From Bdellovibrionales bacterium RIFOXYC1_FULL_37_79 (GTDB lineage: Bacteria; Bdellovibrionota; Bacteriovoracia; Bacteriovoracales; Bacteriovoracaceae): a stretch of 64,000 nucleotides of DNA. Positions 1 to 9,727 of the stretch are shown piece by piece. The notes beneath the pieces are model-generated. The model saw only the letters and a program-made list of their open reading frames with translations. It was not told the DNA's origin and searched no databases. A program made the position numbers and the translations under genes. Where the stretch lies: NCBI GenBank assembly GCA_001770015.1, contig MEQB01000022.1, positions 1-64,000 of the forward strand, read 5' to 3'. Within the stretch, counting starts at the first letter, position 1. Each line of letters opens with the position of its first letter.

Positions 1-2122
1 TCACCGGATAATTATCTAAATCCAGATCTGGGATAATCACATAATCAAATTCCAATCCCTTCACTTGTTCAAGCGTGGTGATATCCACTCCTGGCCTGAA
101 GATAAAATTAGCATCTTCCACCAACCTAATATTTCCAAGATGCGAAAGTCCAGCGTGGTATCTTTTAGCGGAATCTAGCGAACTACAAATAATGGCGGTC
201 GATGCCTTGGGTTCCCGTTCCATCAGTTTTTCCAACCTCTCATTAATCATAATTAAAATGTGAGCTTCATGCTCCCCGATAGTTCTTAAAACTCCGCCGT
301 GTTGTTTTTTGGAAATGGGTATCCTCATGGGGGCAAGCGGGCCTAAAACATAATGAGCTAGATCAATAATTTTCTGCGGTGATCGATAGGCTATTTCAAG
401 GGTTTTTATTTCTGTTAAGTCCTGACTTAAATTCAAATCAACCAGCGCTTCATGCCAAGTGGTAAAACCACTGGTTTGATCAACTTTTTGGGCCAAATCT
501 CCGGCCACCGTGAAGCTGCCTCTTTTTTGATCAAGCACCTGTCCAAAAACCTTCATTTCCATAGGTGAAATTTCCTGGGCCTCATCAAGAACAATATGCC
601 TATAAGCTTTTGACATCTCCCCATTACCCATCATCCCGCCATGCAAAGTATGGCAAAGGAGAAGCATAATGGGATAATCTTCCATATCAATAGTTCCACT
701 CACATCATCAGGAGTTTGGTACCCCACATGCTTTTGATCAAGCGTATGCTCTCTAGAATCCTCATCCCTTGATTCATCCAGAAATTGCTTATTGGTATGT
801 CTGATCGTTTCTTCAATAAGATTTAAAGTTATTAATTCACTGTCTTCATCCATAATATTTTTAAGCAGATTACGGTCTTTAAAAATTTCCTCCCTAATCG
901 TATTATAATCCGTCAACTCTTCCACCAATTGTTCAAGTAACATTCTTTGAACAATACTCATCTCTGCTTTCATCATTTCTTTTATCAACTTGATAAACGC
1001 CTGTTGGTGCGCAAAGACAGCAATTTTTTTATCATCGAAAGCCGCCCGTTTTAATCTTCCAACGATTTCCAACTCTTTACGGCCTAAATAAGCATGAATC
1101 ACCTTCATCATGTTACGATGTCTTTTTAACAGACTGACCCGGAAGGGAGTATCCTGGCACACCTCTTTATTAATCCCGGGAAGAAAGCGAATACCTTGAG
1201 TTCTAAACCACTCCCGTCCGGTCATTACTTTAATTTGATCAAGACCTAGACTGTTTAATATTTTCCTGGATAACAAAACCAGACCATGGTGAGGCACCAG
1301 GACTAAAATATCCTGGGGTGAAACATGTTTATTAAAACACAACTTGCAAATTCGATGGATGGCCACCGTGGTTTTACCGCTACCTGCCCCTCCTGTTAAC
1401 AAAATAGAGATCTTTTCATCTAGATTGAGCAAGCGAAATTGAGAAGCGTCCAGCAGTGATATCACCTCAGGAGATTCAAATTCGGTAAGTCCCGTCCCCA
1501 GTTCGATATTTCTAAAGGCCAGACCTTCTCCTCCTCCCAACTCCACCCCAGTGTTAGCCATTTTATACCAGCCACCATCTTTTTTAATAAAAGTCACATC
1601 ATTCTTATCAATGCGAACCAAACTACCTCTTCTGATGGTTATAATATTTTTTTCCACCAGAACACCTTCGGAAGTTTTACCAGGTAAATCTATCTCAAAA
1701 CTCTCCCCTTCTTGATAATTATAATAAACTTGGGCAATCGGGGCATTGGTCCAATCCACAATTCTATAATCACCACTTGGTGGAATAAAAGGAAAGTGCC
1801 CAAGAAAGATTTTTTTCTCCTTTTTATCCTGCCAAACCTTCATATACGCAAAATAAGGGGAACCCGGATCTGGTAATTCCATTGGTTTATTGAATTTGTC
1901 GTAAAGACGGAATTGCTGCTGCATTTGATAAAACAAGCTGGGTAAATCCTCGGTCTTTCCCACTTTTATATCTTCTCGTATATCCTCAATAGTCCGTTTA
2001 ATCTGATCCATATCAAAATGATTATAAGCAGAACTCTGGTGCAAATCACCAGCAATACGCTCCAGAAAATCCTCCTGGACTTTGATCAATTCAAGCTCTT
2101 TACTATCTGTTACACTATCCAC
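1..2122 (-). CDS. HelD/UvrD-like superfamily 1 DNA helicase, C-terminus cut by window edge
   Basis: Reading the complement from a GTG at 2122 gives an open frame to base 1 (about 707 codons, no stop), so the C-terminus lies outside the window. A Walker A motif (GGAGSGKTT) is present about 230 residues in. It is followed by an LDEAQE Walker B motif, an AGDLAQKV motif III-like segment and a late EQVKGLEFDYVI segment typical of UvrD/Rep helicases. The long N-terminal region before the P-loop, which includes a DRNLL-type helical part, resembles HelD (helicase IV), which acts on DNA or stalled RNA polymerase. The GTG start is preceded by AGAGATAGGG. A later ATG (MDQIKRTIED) is possible. SF1 helicase assignment is firm; HelD versus another UvrD subfamily is inference. 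Confidence 0.85.
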   Translation of the reverse strand, partial: MDSVTDSKELELIKVQEDFLERIAGDLHQSSAYNHFDMDQIKRTIEDIREDIKVGKTEDLPSLFYQMQQQFRLYDKFNKPMELPDPGSPYFAYMKVWQDKKEKKIFLGHFPFIPPSGDYRIVDWTNAPIAQVYYNYQEGESFEIDLPGKTSEGVLVEKNIITIRRGSLVRIDKNDVTFIKKDGGWYKMANTGVELGGGEGLAFRNIELGTGLTEFESPEVISLLDASQFRLLNLDEKISILLTGGAGSGKTTVAIHRICKLCFNKHVSPQDILVLVPHHGLVLLSRKILNSLGLDQIKVMTGREWFRTQGIRFLPGINKEVCQDTPFRVSLLKRHRNMMKVIHAYLGRKELEIVGRLKRAAFDDKKIAVFAHQQAFIKLIKEMMKAEMSIVQRMLLEQLVEELTDYNTIREEIFKDRNLLKNIMDEDSELITLNLIEETIRHTNKQFLDESRDEDSREHTLDQKHVGYQTPDDVSGTIDMEDYPIMLLLCHTLHGGMMGNGEMSKAYRHIVLDEAQEISPMEMKVFGQVLDQKRGSFTVAGDLAQKVDQTSGFTTWHEALVDLNLSQDLTEIKTLEIAYRSPQKIIDLAHYVLGPLAPMRIPISKKQHGGVLRTIGEHEAHILIMINERLEKLMEREPKASTAIICSSLDSAKRYHAGLSHLGNIRLVEDANFIFRPGVDITTLEQVKGLEFDYVIIPDLDLDNYPV

Positions 2123-2224
2123 GAAACCCTATCTCTTTAAAAAATATTTCCTGGCCCCTTTATTTTATCAGGGATTATATTTTTATATAAAATTGGAGTC
2201 AATTAAAAGGTAAGCTGTCCCATA

Positions 2225-2713
2225 TTAATAATTGGCAGGAACGCAGTTATTTCCATAATAATCGTGACAGTAAGGAAGATTCGACGACATTTCGCCTGAA
2301 TCATAATATTCCATATCAGGATATTTTAAATCTTCCCCGGTAGAGTAATCATAATAGGGATGGTAATAGCACTTATAAGTAAATTCTTCCCAAAACTGAT
2401 CTGTATATTGATGAGATACCGAGTCCGTCTGACGGTCTTCTTTGATATAATAACCAGTTTCATTGCTTGGTTTGATTTTTTTATCTATATAATGGTCGAG
2501 CTTGGAACGTTTGGACTTGTAGGCATTGGTGATTATTCTAAAATTTTCACAGTGAACCTTCTTCTTTATCTCCGCATACATATTGTGCTGGCGCCCCTTG
2601 TATCCAATAATCCCTCCATTTTGCCATCTCTTAACCACCCAGGTTTGACTGCTTGAGCAAGACAGAAGTGTTAATAAAGGTAACATTAAAAGCAACTTAC
2701 AATATTTATCCAT
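2225..2713 (-). CDS. Small lipoprotein of unknown function
   Basis: This 162-residue protein starts with a lysine-containing n-region, a hydrophobic stretch and the lipobox LTLLSC (Cys about residue 19), so it should be lipid-anchored. The mature part is rich in Tyr, Lys and charged residues and has several cysteines (for example YKCYYHPYYDY and LPYCHDYYGNNC), possibly forming disulfides in the periplasm. No family is recognised. It lies downstream of nothing on its strand and diverges from the exported protein at 2883. Confidence 0.7.
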   Translation of the reverse strand: MDKYCKLLLMLPLLTLLSCSSSQTWVVKRWQNGGIIGYKGRQHNMYAEIKKKVHCENFRIITNAYKSKRSKLDHYIDKKIKPSNETGYYIKEDRQTDSVSHQYTDQFWEEFTYKCYYHPYYDYSTGEDLKYPDMEYYDSGEMSSNLPYCHDYYGNNCVPANY

Positions 2714-2882
2714 GCATCCTTTATCGGAGCAAAATGTCTTTTATTTAATGATTAATAATTTCAATTAGTTATAAAATTACACAAAATTTTGGTATGAAAA
2801 AAGTACATATGCATAGAAGAATTAAATAAAAATACCATAGTTATGATACACTGCGTTATCAACATTTAATATGGTGTATTTT

Positions 2883-5063
2883 ATGAATAAAATTTTTATC
2901 ACTTTTTTGCCCCTTACCATGCTTATTACTGCGCTTATTGTGTCGGCCCAAAATACACTAGCGCGTATTCCCGGCGATCCATCAATGGGTTATCATCAGG
3001 AAAGCTGTCAGGCAGATGATTCTTGTGAAGAGGAGAATCAAGATCAATCCACTTATGCAAAAATAAAAAAGCACTTACTGGAACTCGATCTTAATTTCAG
3101 TATCGACCTCCTGAAAATTGAATTGCTTGAAGGCATCGATTTTATAACCAAATACCGTTACGACTCAGAACCTTCATACCATAACGGTTATTATACCCGC
3201 ATCGATAAATGGGATGCTAAGTTTAAAATTAACGCTGGCGAACTTTTGGAAAACATCGTTGGTGAACTGCCTTTTGGTAACACCATTCAACCAGGCAAAA
3301 GTATTATTTTTGTACGCCAGTATAAGGATCAATTGAAGGCCCGTACGGCACTGCCTATCAATCCAATATTAAAACTGCCTCGAAATGCTAAAATAGCCCA
3401 AGACTTGGAGGAAGGAACTTTCGTATCAATGCAAACTTACTTGAATCTCATCACCAGAATTGGCCCTGACGTTGCCCAGACTTCTATTATTGAAGCCGAG
3501 GCAGGTGCGCTTTATTTAATCAGCGGAGAATTTACCACCCAGATTTTTAAATTGGCCAACAACCGCATTCGCCTAAAGGCTATTTATAATACCAGCAAAG
3601 GTCCCGGTCTTTATTTTAAAATCGACCTTGCTCCCCAAATTGATATCGCTTCCGGTTTAACCAACGATCTAATTAACAACGCTTTGGACTTTGAACTATT
3701 TGAAGCCAGTTACGACAAGGAAAAGGGATATATGCTGGCCTATGATTACTTTCTGGATCTATCTTACCCGGAAGTGCAAAAAGCCTATAATGCCTTTATT
3801 AAATCTTCCTTTAAATTTGCTCCTGAGAAGGCTAAACTTATTTTTGGCAATAAGAAACAACTCATCACCACTTCCATCGCCAATCTTGAACCCATCCACG
3901 AAATTTTTATGCAAGATATAGACAAACCACAAGAGAAAAGACGGGTGGATAAGAAATTTGAAGCCTCCAATGATTACCAAATGAAAACTTTTTCGGTTTC
4001 CTTTGACACTAAATTATTTGAACTCAAGGCTAAAGACATTAAAAGTACCAATTATATCGTCCATACCGATCAAAATGAGATAAAGTCCTTTTATCAATTT
4101 GATACCTTTTCCAAAAAAAATGAATTTAATCTCTTCTTCAGTGTTTTTGACCGTAAAACCATAAATGATTCCTACGTCCTCTACCAAGCGGATCAAGACG
4201 AAAAACTGACCAATCTGGACAACGCTGATTTTGGAATATCTTTAGAGAAAAGTTATCCAGCTTTCTCCAGGGATGAACAATTATATGTACAAAAATACTT
4301 ATTGAACAACCTACCTCGATCCATTTATAAAAGGATAGAATGGAACAAGATTATTTCTCTCTCCAAAGAGGACATTAAAAAAAGAAAATCCATTGGCGCA
4401 CAAAATGCTTTTTACACCACACAAGACCAAAAAAGCGGCAAATTCCGCTGGCAAATTCATTTTCACAAAAGTATATTTGATACCGTTGCCCAGTCAGATG
4501 ACCGCGAATTAGACCAACGCTTATCTGCACTTATTGAAAAATATATCGGTACCGGCCCTACCACCCAGTCCAGGATTAAAGCGTTATACCCTACAGGGGA
4601 CAAACCGGTGAATCCAACTGCTAACAATGACGACACTTGCAATCTAAATGGTTTGGAAAATTATAAAAAACAATTCATCAAGTTAATCCGGAAATATGTA
4701 AATGAGCAAGGTGATTCCACAGATTCCAAAGCGACAAAAAACCAATATTTAGCGAGAATTCTAAACACTGAAATTTTTCAAAATGTTGGGATTGCCTTTT
4801 TAAGCAGCTTTATAAGTGAAGAGGATCTGGAAAATTTGGTGACCTTTAATCTAATGTGGACTTCCAAAGAAGTGGCCCAAAATTTGGGCAAGGACTACAC
4901 TTTTGCGTTTGGAAAATCGGAACACGCTGATCTTTTTAATCACATGACTTACCTTACAGGAACCATGCAAAACCGCAGCTTTGATTTAAGGCTGGTGGGG
5001 TACGATGTTACTAATGTTCCTGATTACAAACACTGGCTGGATGATGATACTCCCCAGAAATAA
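2883..5063 (+). CDS. Large exported protein of unknown function (726 aa)
   Basis: The chosen ATG at 2883 has a GGTG 6 nt upstream and gives a clean signal peptide (MNKIFITFLPLTMLITALIV...AQNTLA). An ATG 12 nt earlier is also in frame. The mature protein begins with an acidic Cys-containing segment (CQADDSCEEE) and continues as a mixed alpha/beta sequence without recognisable catalytic motifs. Two further Cys-free stretches carry many Lys/Asp/Phe residues. A single Cys sits at DDTCNLNG near residue 585. Nothing in the sequence identifies a family. It is probably periplasmic or surface-located. The gene ends 11 bp from the convergent hypB. Confidence 0.75.
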   Translation: MNKIFITFLPLTMLITALIVSAQNTLARIPGDPSMGYHQESCQADDSCEEENQDQSTYAKIKKHLLELDLNFSIDLLKIELLEGIDFITKYRYDSEPSYHNGYYTRIDKWDAKFKINAGELLENIVGELPFGNTIQPGKSIIFVRQYKDQLKARTALPINPILKLPRNAKIAQDLEEGTFVSMQTYLNLITRIGPDVAQTSIIEAEAGALYLISGEFTTQIFKLANNRIRLKAIYNTSKGPGLYFKIDLAPQIDIASGLTNDLINNALDFELFEASYDKEKGYMLAYDYFLDLSYPEVQKAYNAFIKSSFKFAPEKAKLIFGNKKQLITTSIANLEPIHEIFMQDIDKPQEKRRVDKKFEASNDYQMKTFSVSFDTKLFELKAKDIKSTNYIVHTDQNEIKSFYQFDTFSKKNEFNLFFSVFDRKTINDSYVLYQADQDEKLTNLDNADFGISLEKSYPAFSRDEQLYVQKYLLNNLPRSIYKRIEWNKIISLSKEDIKKRKSIGAQNAFYTTQDQKSGKFRWQIHFHKSIFDTVAQSDDRELDQRLSALIEKYIGTGPTTQSRIKALYPTGDKPVNPTANNDDTCNLNGLENYKKQFIKLIRKYVNEQGDSTDSKATKNQYLARILNTEIFQNVGIAFLSSFISEEDLENLVTFNLMWTSKEVAQNLGKDYTFAFGKSEHADLFNHMTYLTGTMQNRSFDLRLVGYDVTNVPDYKHWLDDDTPQK

Positions 5064-5074
5064 GGCTCATTATT

Positions 5075-5782
5075 TCAAGAATTTTTCTGGCAGAGATAAT
5101 CGCACCACTCGCTCATCCCCTCTCCGGTTTTAGCGCTGGTCAAGATAATCCGTGCGTTTGGATTAATCATTCTGATATTCTGTTTGGTTTTTTCCAAATC
5201 CCACTCCAGATAAGGAATTAAATCGGATTTAGTAATCACCACCACCGACGCCTTATGAAACAAAACCGGATATTTGTTGGGTTTATCTTCACCTTCAGTG
5301 GTGGATAAAAGGGCCACCTTGTGCTTTTCTCCAAGCTCAAAGGAAGCCGGGCAAACTAAATTACCTATGTTTTCAATAATTAAAATCTCTTCTTCCCCAG
5401 TGATAAATGGCCCTATTTCTTTTTCAATCATGGAGGCATCCAAGTGGCAAGAGCTGTAGGTATTTATTTGCTTAACTCTCCCCCCCTTGCCCATCAATCT
5501 TTGAGCATCATTATCAGTTTGTTGATCTCCAACCAGTACACTTATTTTTTTCTTGTCCCCAAGCATTTGCAGGGTTTTTTCCAGCAGCCTGGTTTTCCCA
5601 GAGCCGGGTGAACTCATAAGATTGAATACTTCCATCTTATGATCATCAAAATAATGCCAGTTATGATGAGCAATATGATCATTATGCTCTAAAATGCTTT
5701 TTTCCAATTCAATGGATTGAGAATGTTCATGATCATGAAAATAATCTTTTCCACCTTCGTGGCAACCGCAATCCTGGCACAT
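5075..5782 (-). CDS. hypB: HypB, nickel-delivering GTPase for [NiFe]-hydrogenase maturation
   Basis: HypB hydrolyses GTP while inserting nickel into the hydrogenase large subunit with HypA. At 235 residues it has the expected parts. These are an N-terminal CQDCGC metal site, a His-rich stretch (residues about 7-48, many HD/HH pairs) that probably stores nickel, a Walker A SSPGSGKT, the metal-binding Cys-His pair in TYSSCHLDAS, and a TKSD base-specificity motif. It overlaps the hypA stop by one base (TAATG), so the two are translationally coupled. It ends 11 bp from the convergent exported-protein gene. Confidence 0.96.
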   Translation of the reverse strand: MCQDCGCHEGGKDYFHDHEHSQSIELEKSILEHNDHIAHHNWHYFDDHKMEVFNLMSSPGSGKTRLLEKTLQMLGDKKKISVLVGDQQTDNDAQRLMGKGGRVKQINTYSSCHLDASMIEKEIGPFITGEEEILIIENIGNLVCPASFELGEKHKVALLSTTEGEDKPNKYPVLFHKASVVVITKSDLIPYLEWDLEKTKQNIRMINPNARIILTSAKTGEGMSEWCDYLCQKNS

Positions 5783-6123
5783 TAGTAAGCCTCCATATTT
5801 TTAATTTTAAGTTCATTTCCGGTTTCTATACGAACCTGGCCTGACCCGCAATGCTCGCAACACATAATAAATACCTCAGGGCTGGATTTGAGATTACATG
5901 CCAAACATTCGAGGGTTAAGGGAATTTCATTGATGACCAGATGGCATTCCTCCAGAAGGGTTTGCTTGGTGGCCAAAGGCCAGCAAAACAACAGCGCACT
6001 CTTGGACACACCACTCATGGTACCAATATCCAGGGTGATTTCACTCACTTTACCAAAGTGGTCATCGTGGCAAATTTTTTCCACACTATTAATTACTGAC
6101 CTGGCAATGGACAACTCATGCAT
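5782..6123 (-). CDS. hypA: HypA, nickel chaperone for hydrogenase maturation
   Basis: The protein is 113 residues, the normal size for HypA/HybF. It starts MHEL, with His2 as the nickel ligand, and carries a structural zinc site from CLAC and CCEHC near residues 73-95. The start codon lies about 100 bp from the divergent hypF start, leaving a short shared promoter region. An AGGG sits 7 nt before the ATG. It partners with HypB, which follows directly. Confidence 0.96.
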   Translation of the reverse strand: MHELSIARSVINSVEKICHDDHFGKVSEITLDIGTMSGVSKSALLFCWPLATKQTLLEECHLVINEIPLTLECLACNLKSSPEVFIMCCEHCGSGQVRIETGNELKIKNMEAY

Positions 6124-6225
6124 AAAAAACCCTATCTCTCATTTCCCCAAACATCTGCTTCCGACGTTATCACAGTACTGAAAAATTGTCACTTGCCTGT
6201 GATCATGATAAAAAAGGGCCAATAT

Positions 6226-8448
6226 ATGCAAAATGTAATACGACTCAAAGTAATCGTCACCGGGATCGTTCAAGGCGTTGGAATGCGCCCAACCATCTAT
6301 CGCCATGCCATCAATTCAAAAGTCACCGGCCAAGTAAGTAATACGCCACAAGGTGTTTTAATTGAAGTGCAAGGAAATGCCCTCCAAGTCGCCGCTTTTA
6401 TGGAGCAGTTAAAAAACGCCCCTCCCCCCCAAGCACTTATTGAAAATATCAACTCAACCCACATACCACCACTCCTTGAAAGTGTCGGATTTTTAATTAC
6501 TGAAAGCAATCATTCAGGAAACAAAAGTACCGATATCTCTCCCGACCTTGCCACCTGCCCGGATTGCCTTAAGGAAATTTTTGATCCCACCAATCGCCGT
6601 TTTCAGTATGCTTTTACCAACTGTACCAATTGCGGGCCGAGATTTACCATTATCAAAGACCGCCCTTATGATAGGCCGTTAACCAGTATGAACTCTTTTC
6701 CTATGTGTAAAGCATGTTCTGCCGAATACCATGATCCCCTCAATCGCAGATATCATGCCCAACCCAATGCCTGTAAGGATTGTGGGCCTAGGCTTTCCAT
6801 CCTTGGTATGAACTCCGCCGATCCGTTAAATGACACCGTCACCTTTTTAAAAAATGAAAAGATTGTTGCCATCAAAGGACTGGGTGGATTTAATATTGCC
6901 TGCCTGCCCTATGGACCAAGTCTCAAAAAAATTCGTGAACTTAAAAAGCGGCCTACCAAATCCTTTGCGCTTATGGCGAAAAATATCTTCGTGATCGAAA
7001 AATATTGCCATGTATCTGCACAGGAAAATGCGGCCCTGCGCTCTTGTCAAGCTCCCATTGTACTACTTAAAAAGAAAGAAGGAGCAAGTGTTTTATCCGA
7101 CGTCTCTCCTGATAATAACTATCTGGGATGTATGCTCCCCTACACACCACTGCACCATCTAATCATGGAACACTTTGATTTTCTCATCATGACCAGTGCT
7201 AACGAAAAAGATGAACCAATCGCCAGCAACGACTTTGAGATCACCCAACTGCTTGAAAAATCCTTTGTCGACTATGTATTAACCCATAACCGGGAAATCA
7301 TTCACCGGGCCGACGACTCCATCATCCAGTTTATTAGGGGTAAAAAACAAATCATTCGCCGTTCACGGGGCATCGTTCCCCTGCCCTTGTACCCTCAGCA
7401 AAATTTGTCCCTTGAAAATAGGCTTTGCCTGGGCGCCAATATGAAAAATACTTTTGCGCTTAAAGCAGGTAACAAAATTTATCTTTCCCAGCATATCGGT
7501 GAACTCATTGACCACCGCAATCATGAATTTCAAAAACAAGAAATCGAAAATCTCATGGCACTGCTTGATATCGATGCCAAAAAAACCAATATCGATGCCC
7601 ACCCTGGTTACGAAAACTTTAATCCAGACTTTAAACAGGTGTTTCATCATCATGCTCACTTTTTATCTGTTATCGGTGAACATTCCCTTACCCCCTCGGA
7701 AACTTTAGGTATTATTTGTGATGGAACAGGATTTGGCACTGATGGCAATATTTGGGGTTTTGAATTTCTAAAAATAAAAGATGATCTGCCCACTTTTGAA
7801 AGAGTGGCCCATTTAGATTATTTTGAACTGCCCGGATCTGAGCGGGCCATTTATGAAGTTGATCGCCTGAAAATTTCTCTTTTAAATCAAAGCATGGATA
7901 ACCTTGATCGGATTGCCCCGGCACAAAGAGTAAAAGAAATCTTAATGCTGATTGATAAAAAACTTAATACCCCGCTGACTTCTTCCTTGGGACGGCTTTT
8001 TGATGGGGTCGCCGCTATTTTGAACGTGGCATCAGTTGCTACCTATGAGGCCCAAGCTGCCATATTGTTACAAAAAGCGGCAGAAAATAACCCTAACTTC
8101 CAGTGTACTTCCTACCCGGTAAAAATAATTGAAAGTGACCTTTTAAAAATTGATTATCGACCAATGCTTATCTCCTTAATGGATGATCTTAAACACCATG
8201 TATCCGTATCCGAATGCGCCTATAAATTTCATAAGTGGGTAGTCGATGCCATTATGCAAGTCATCCAAATACTTACACCAACTTCAGTTTGTCTTTCGGG
8301 AGGGTGTTATCAAAACCGGCTTCTGATGGAAATATTGATCGACAAGCTGACTGAATCAAAGATAACTTACTATACCAATGAATTAGTGCCAATCAACGAT
8401 GCCGGAATATCCTTCGGGCAGGCACTGGTGGAGGAAAAATGTGTTTAG
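6226..8448 (+). CDS. hypF: HypF, carbamoyltransferase making the CN ligand precursor
   Basis: HypF converts carbamoyl phosphate and ATP to a thiocarbamate on HypE for the cyanide ligands of the NiFe site. Starting at 6226 (AAGGG 8 nt upstream) gives 740 residues, close to the family norm. In-frame ATGs at 6205 and 6118 would only add an atypical leader. Domains in order: acylphosphatase (GIVQGVGMRP), two zinc-finger pairs (CPDC/CTNC and CKAC/CKDC), a YrdC-like domain (KGLGGFNIAC, SANEKDEPIA) and a Kae1-like carbamoyltransferase domain with metal ligands in HHHAHF. It starts a hypFCDE run and overlaps hypC by 10 bp. Confidence 0.95.
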   Translation: MQNVIRLKVIVTGIVQGVGMRPTIYRHAINSKVTGQVSNTPQGVLIEVQGNALQVAAFMEQLKNAPPPQALIENINSTHIPPLLESVGFLITESNHSGNKSTDISPDLATCPDCLKEIFDPTNRRFQYAFTNCTNCGPRFTIIKDRPYDRPLTSMNSFPMCKACSAEYHDPLNRRYHAQPNACKDCGPRLSILGMNSADPLNDTVTFLKNEKIVAIKGLGGFNIACLPYGPSLKKIRELKKRPTKSFALMAKNIFVIEKYCHVSAQENAALRSCQAPIVLLKKKEGASVLSDVSPDNNYLGCMLPYTPLHHLIMEHFDFLIMTSANEKDEPIASNDFEITQLLEKSFVDYVLTHNREIIHRADDSIIQFIRGKKQIIRRSRGIVPLPLYPQQNLSLENRLCLGANMKNTFALKAGNKIYLSQHIGELIDHRNHEFQKQEIENLMALLDIDAKKTNIDAHPGYENFNPDFKQVFHHHAHFLSVIGEHSLTPSETLGIICDGTGFGTDGNIWGFEFLKIKDDLPTFERVAHLDYFELPGSERAIYEVDRLKISLLNQSMDNLDRIAPAQRVKEILMLIDKKLNTPLTSSLGRLFDGVAAILNVASVATYEAQAAILLQKAAENNPNFQCTSYPVKIIESDLLKIDYRPMLISLMDDLKHHVSVSECAYKFHKWVVDAIMQVIQILTPTSVCLSGGCYQNRLLMEILIDKLTESKITYYTNELVPINDAGISFGQALVEEKCV

Positions 8449-8675
8449 CAGTACCCGTAAAAGTATTAGAATTACTTAAAAATAATAAGGCCAAAGTTGC
8501 GGTGGATGGGGTTAGCTTGGAGGTTTCAACTTCCTTTACCCCTGATGTGCAAGTTGATGACTATGTCATCGTACATGCCGGATTTGTGCTGGAAAAAATC
8601 ACTCCCGAGGACGCCTCTTTAAAATTACAACTGTGGGACGAGTATCTCGAAAAAACCGGACGTAAATTATGTTAA
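8439..8675 (+). CDS. hypC: HypC, hydrogenase maturation chaperone
   Basis: This 78-residue protein begins MCLAVP. Cys2 is the family's essential residue, used to hold the Fe(CN)2CO unit together with HypD. The OB-fold-like core follows (VHAGFVLEKI is the typical C-terminal core motif). It overlaps hypF by 10 bp and hypD by 7 bp, implying tight translational coupling. Confidence 0.95.
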   Translation: MCLAVPVKVLELLKNNKAKVAVDGVSLEVSTSFTPDVQVDDYVIVHAGFVLEKITPEDASLKLQLWDEYLEKTGRKLC

Positions 8676-9718
8676 GTGACTATGAAAAAATTCAAATTCT
8701 CAGGGACAAAATCCACCAACTTTCCCGCACCGAAGTCTCTTTTATGGAGGTGTGTGGCACTCACACCATGAGTGTGGCCAAACATGCTATTAAATCCATG
8801 CTTCCCAAAACCATCAATATCGTCTCCGGGCCTGGTTGTCCTGTTTGTGTCACTTCTCAAACAGATATTGAAATGAGTCTTATCCTGGCCAGATCAGAAA
8901 ACAAAATTATTTGTACCTTTGGAGATATGATCAAAGTCCCCTCCCGCCAGGATAGTCTTTCCAATTATAAAAATGTAAAAATTATCTACTCTCCTTTGGA
9001 CGCATTAAAAATTGCCCACGAAAATCCAAAACAGGAAATTATCTTGCTAGGTATTGGTTTTGAGACCACTACCCCACTGATTGCGGTCACTATTAAAACG
9101 GCCAAGCAAGAGGGTATTAAAAATTTTTCAGTTTTATCAATGCATAAAACGGTGCCATCCGCCCTGCAACTGATCTTATCATCACCGGATATTGCCCTTC
9201 ATGGCCTGATTCTTCCAGGACATGTCAGTGCGATCACCGGTAGAAAATATTTTGATTTCATCAAAGACTATCACACCAGCGGAGTGGTGGCGGGCTTTGA
9301 GGCCTTAGATATCATGGAGTGTATTTATCTTTTAACCAAATTGGTGGAAGAAAACCAAGTTGAGGTGATCAATAACTATAAACGCATTGTATCCGAGGAA
9401 GGCAACCAGATCGCCATGCAGCTACTTTACGAAGTTTTTGAAGACAGCAACTGTCAATGGAGAGGTATCGGTGAAATTCCCAAAAGCGGTTTAAAAATCA
9501 GGGAACCGTTTCAAACCTATGATGCCAAAATCAAATTTGATATTCCAATAGAAAATATTCCTGAACCAAAACACTGCAGATGTGGCGAAATCTTGATGGC
9601 AAAAAAATCCCCCCCGGATTGTCTGCTTTTTAAAAATACCTGCACCCCTCTAAATCCAATAGGACCTTGCATGGTTTCTTCCGAAGGAACCTGTGCAGCC
9701 TATTATAAATATCTTTAG
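8669..9718 (+). CDS. hypD: HypD, Fe-S scaffold for Fe(CN)2CO assembly
   Basis: HypD, with HypC, is the platform on which iron receives CO and cyanide. The 349 residues contain the conserved motifs FMEVCGTHT, GPGCPVCV and GFETTTP. The Cys-rich C-terminal part (CRCGE, CLLFKNTC, GPCMVSSEGTC) holds the 4Fe-4S cluster ligands. It is embedded in hypFCDE, 7 bp overlapping hypC and 9 bp before hypE. Confidence 0.96.
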   Translation: MLSDYEKIQILRDKIHQLSRTEVSFMEVCGTHTMSVAKHAIKSMLPKTINIVSGPGCPVCVTSQTDIEMSLILARSENKIICTFGDMIKVPSRQDSLSNYKNVKIIYSPLDALKIAHENPKQEIILLGIGFETTTPLIAVTIKTAKQEGIKNFSVLSMHKTVPSALQLILSSPDIALHGLILPGHVSAITGRKYFDFIKDYHTSGVVAGFEALDIMECIYLLTKLVEENQVEVINNYKRIVSEEGNQIAMQLLYEVFEDSNCQWRGIGEIPKSGLKIREPFQTYDAKIKFDIPIENIPEPKHCRCGEILMAKKSPPDCLLFKNTCTPLNPIGPCMVSSEGTCAAYYKYL

Positions 9719-9727
9719 GAGAAAATC

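Noticed and set aside
2360-2656. Plus-strand open frame with hydrophobic sequence
   Set aside because: It is the antisense shadow of the lipoprotein at 2225-2713, which has a clear lipobox and ribosome site; the shadow has neither.
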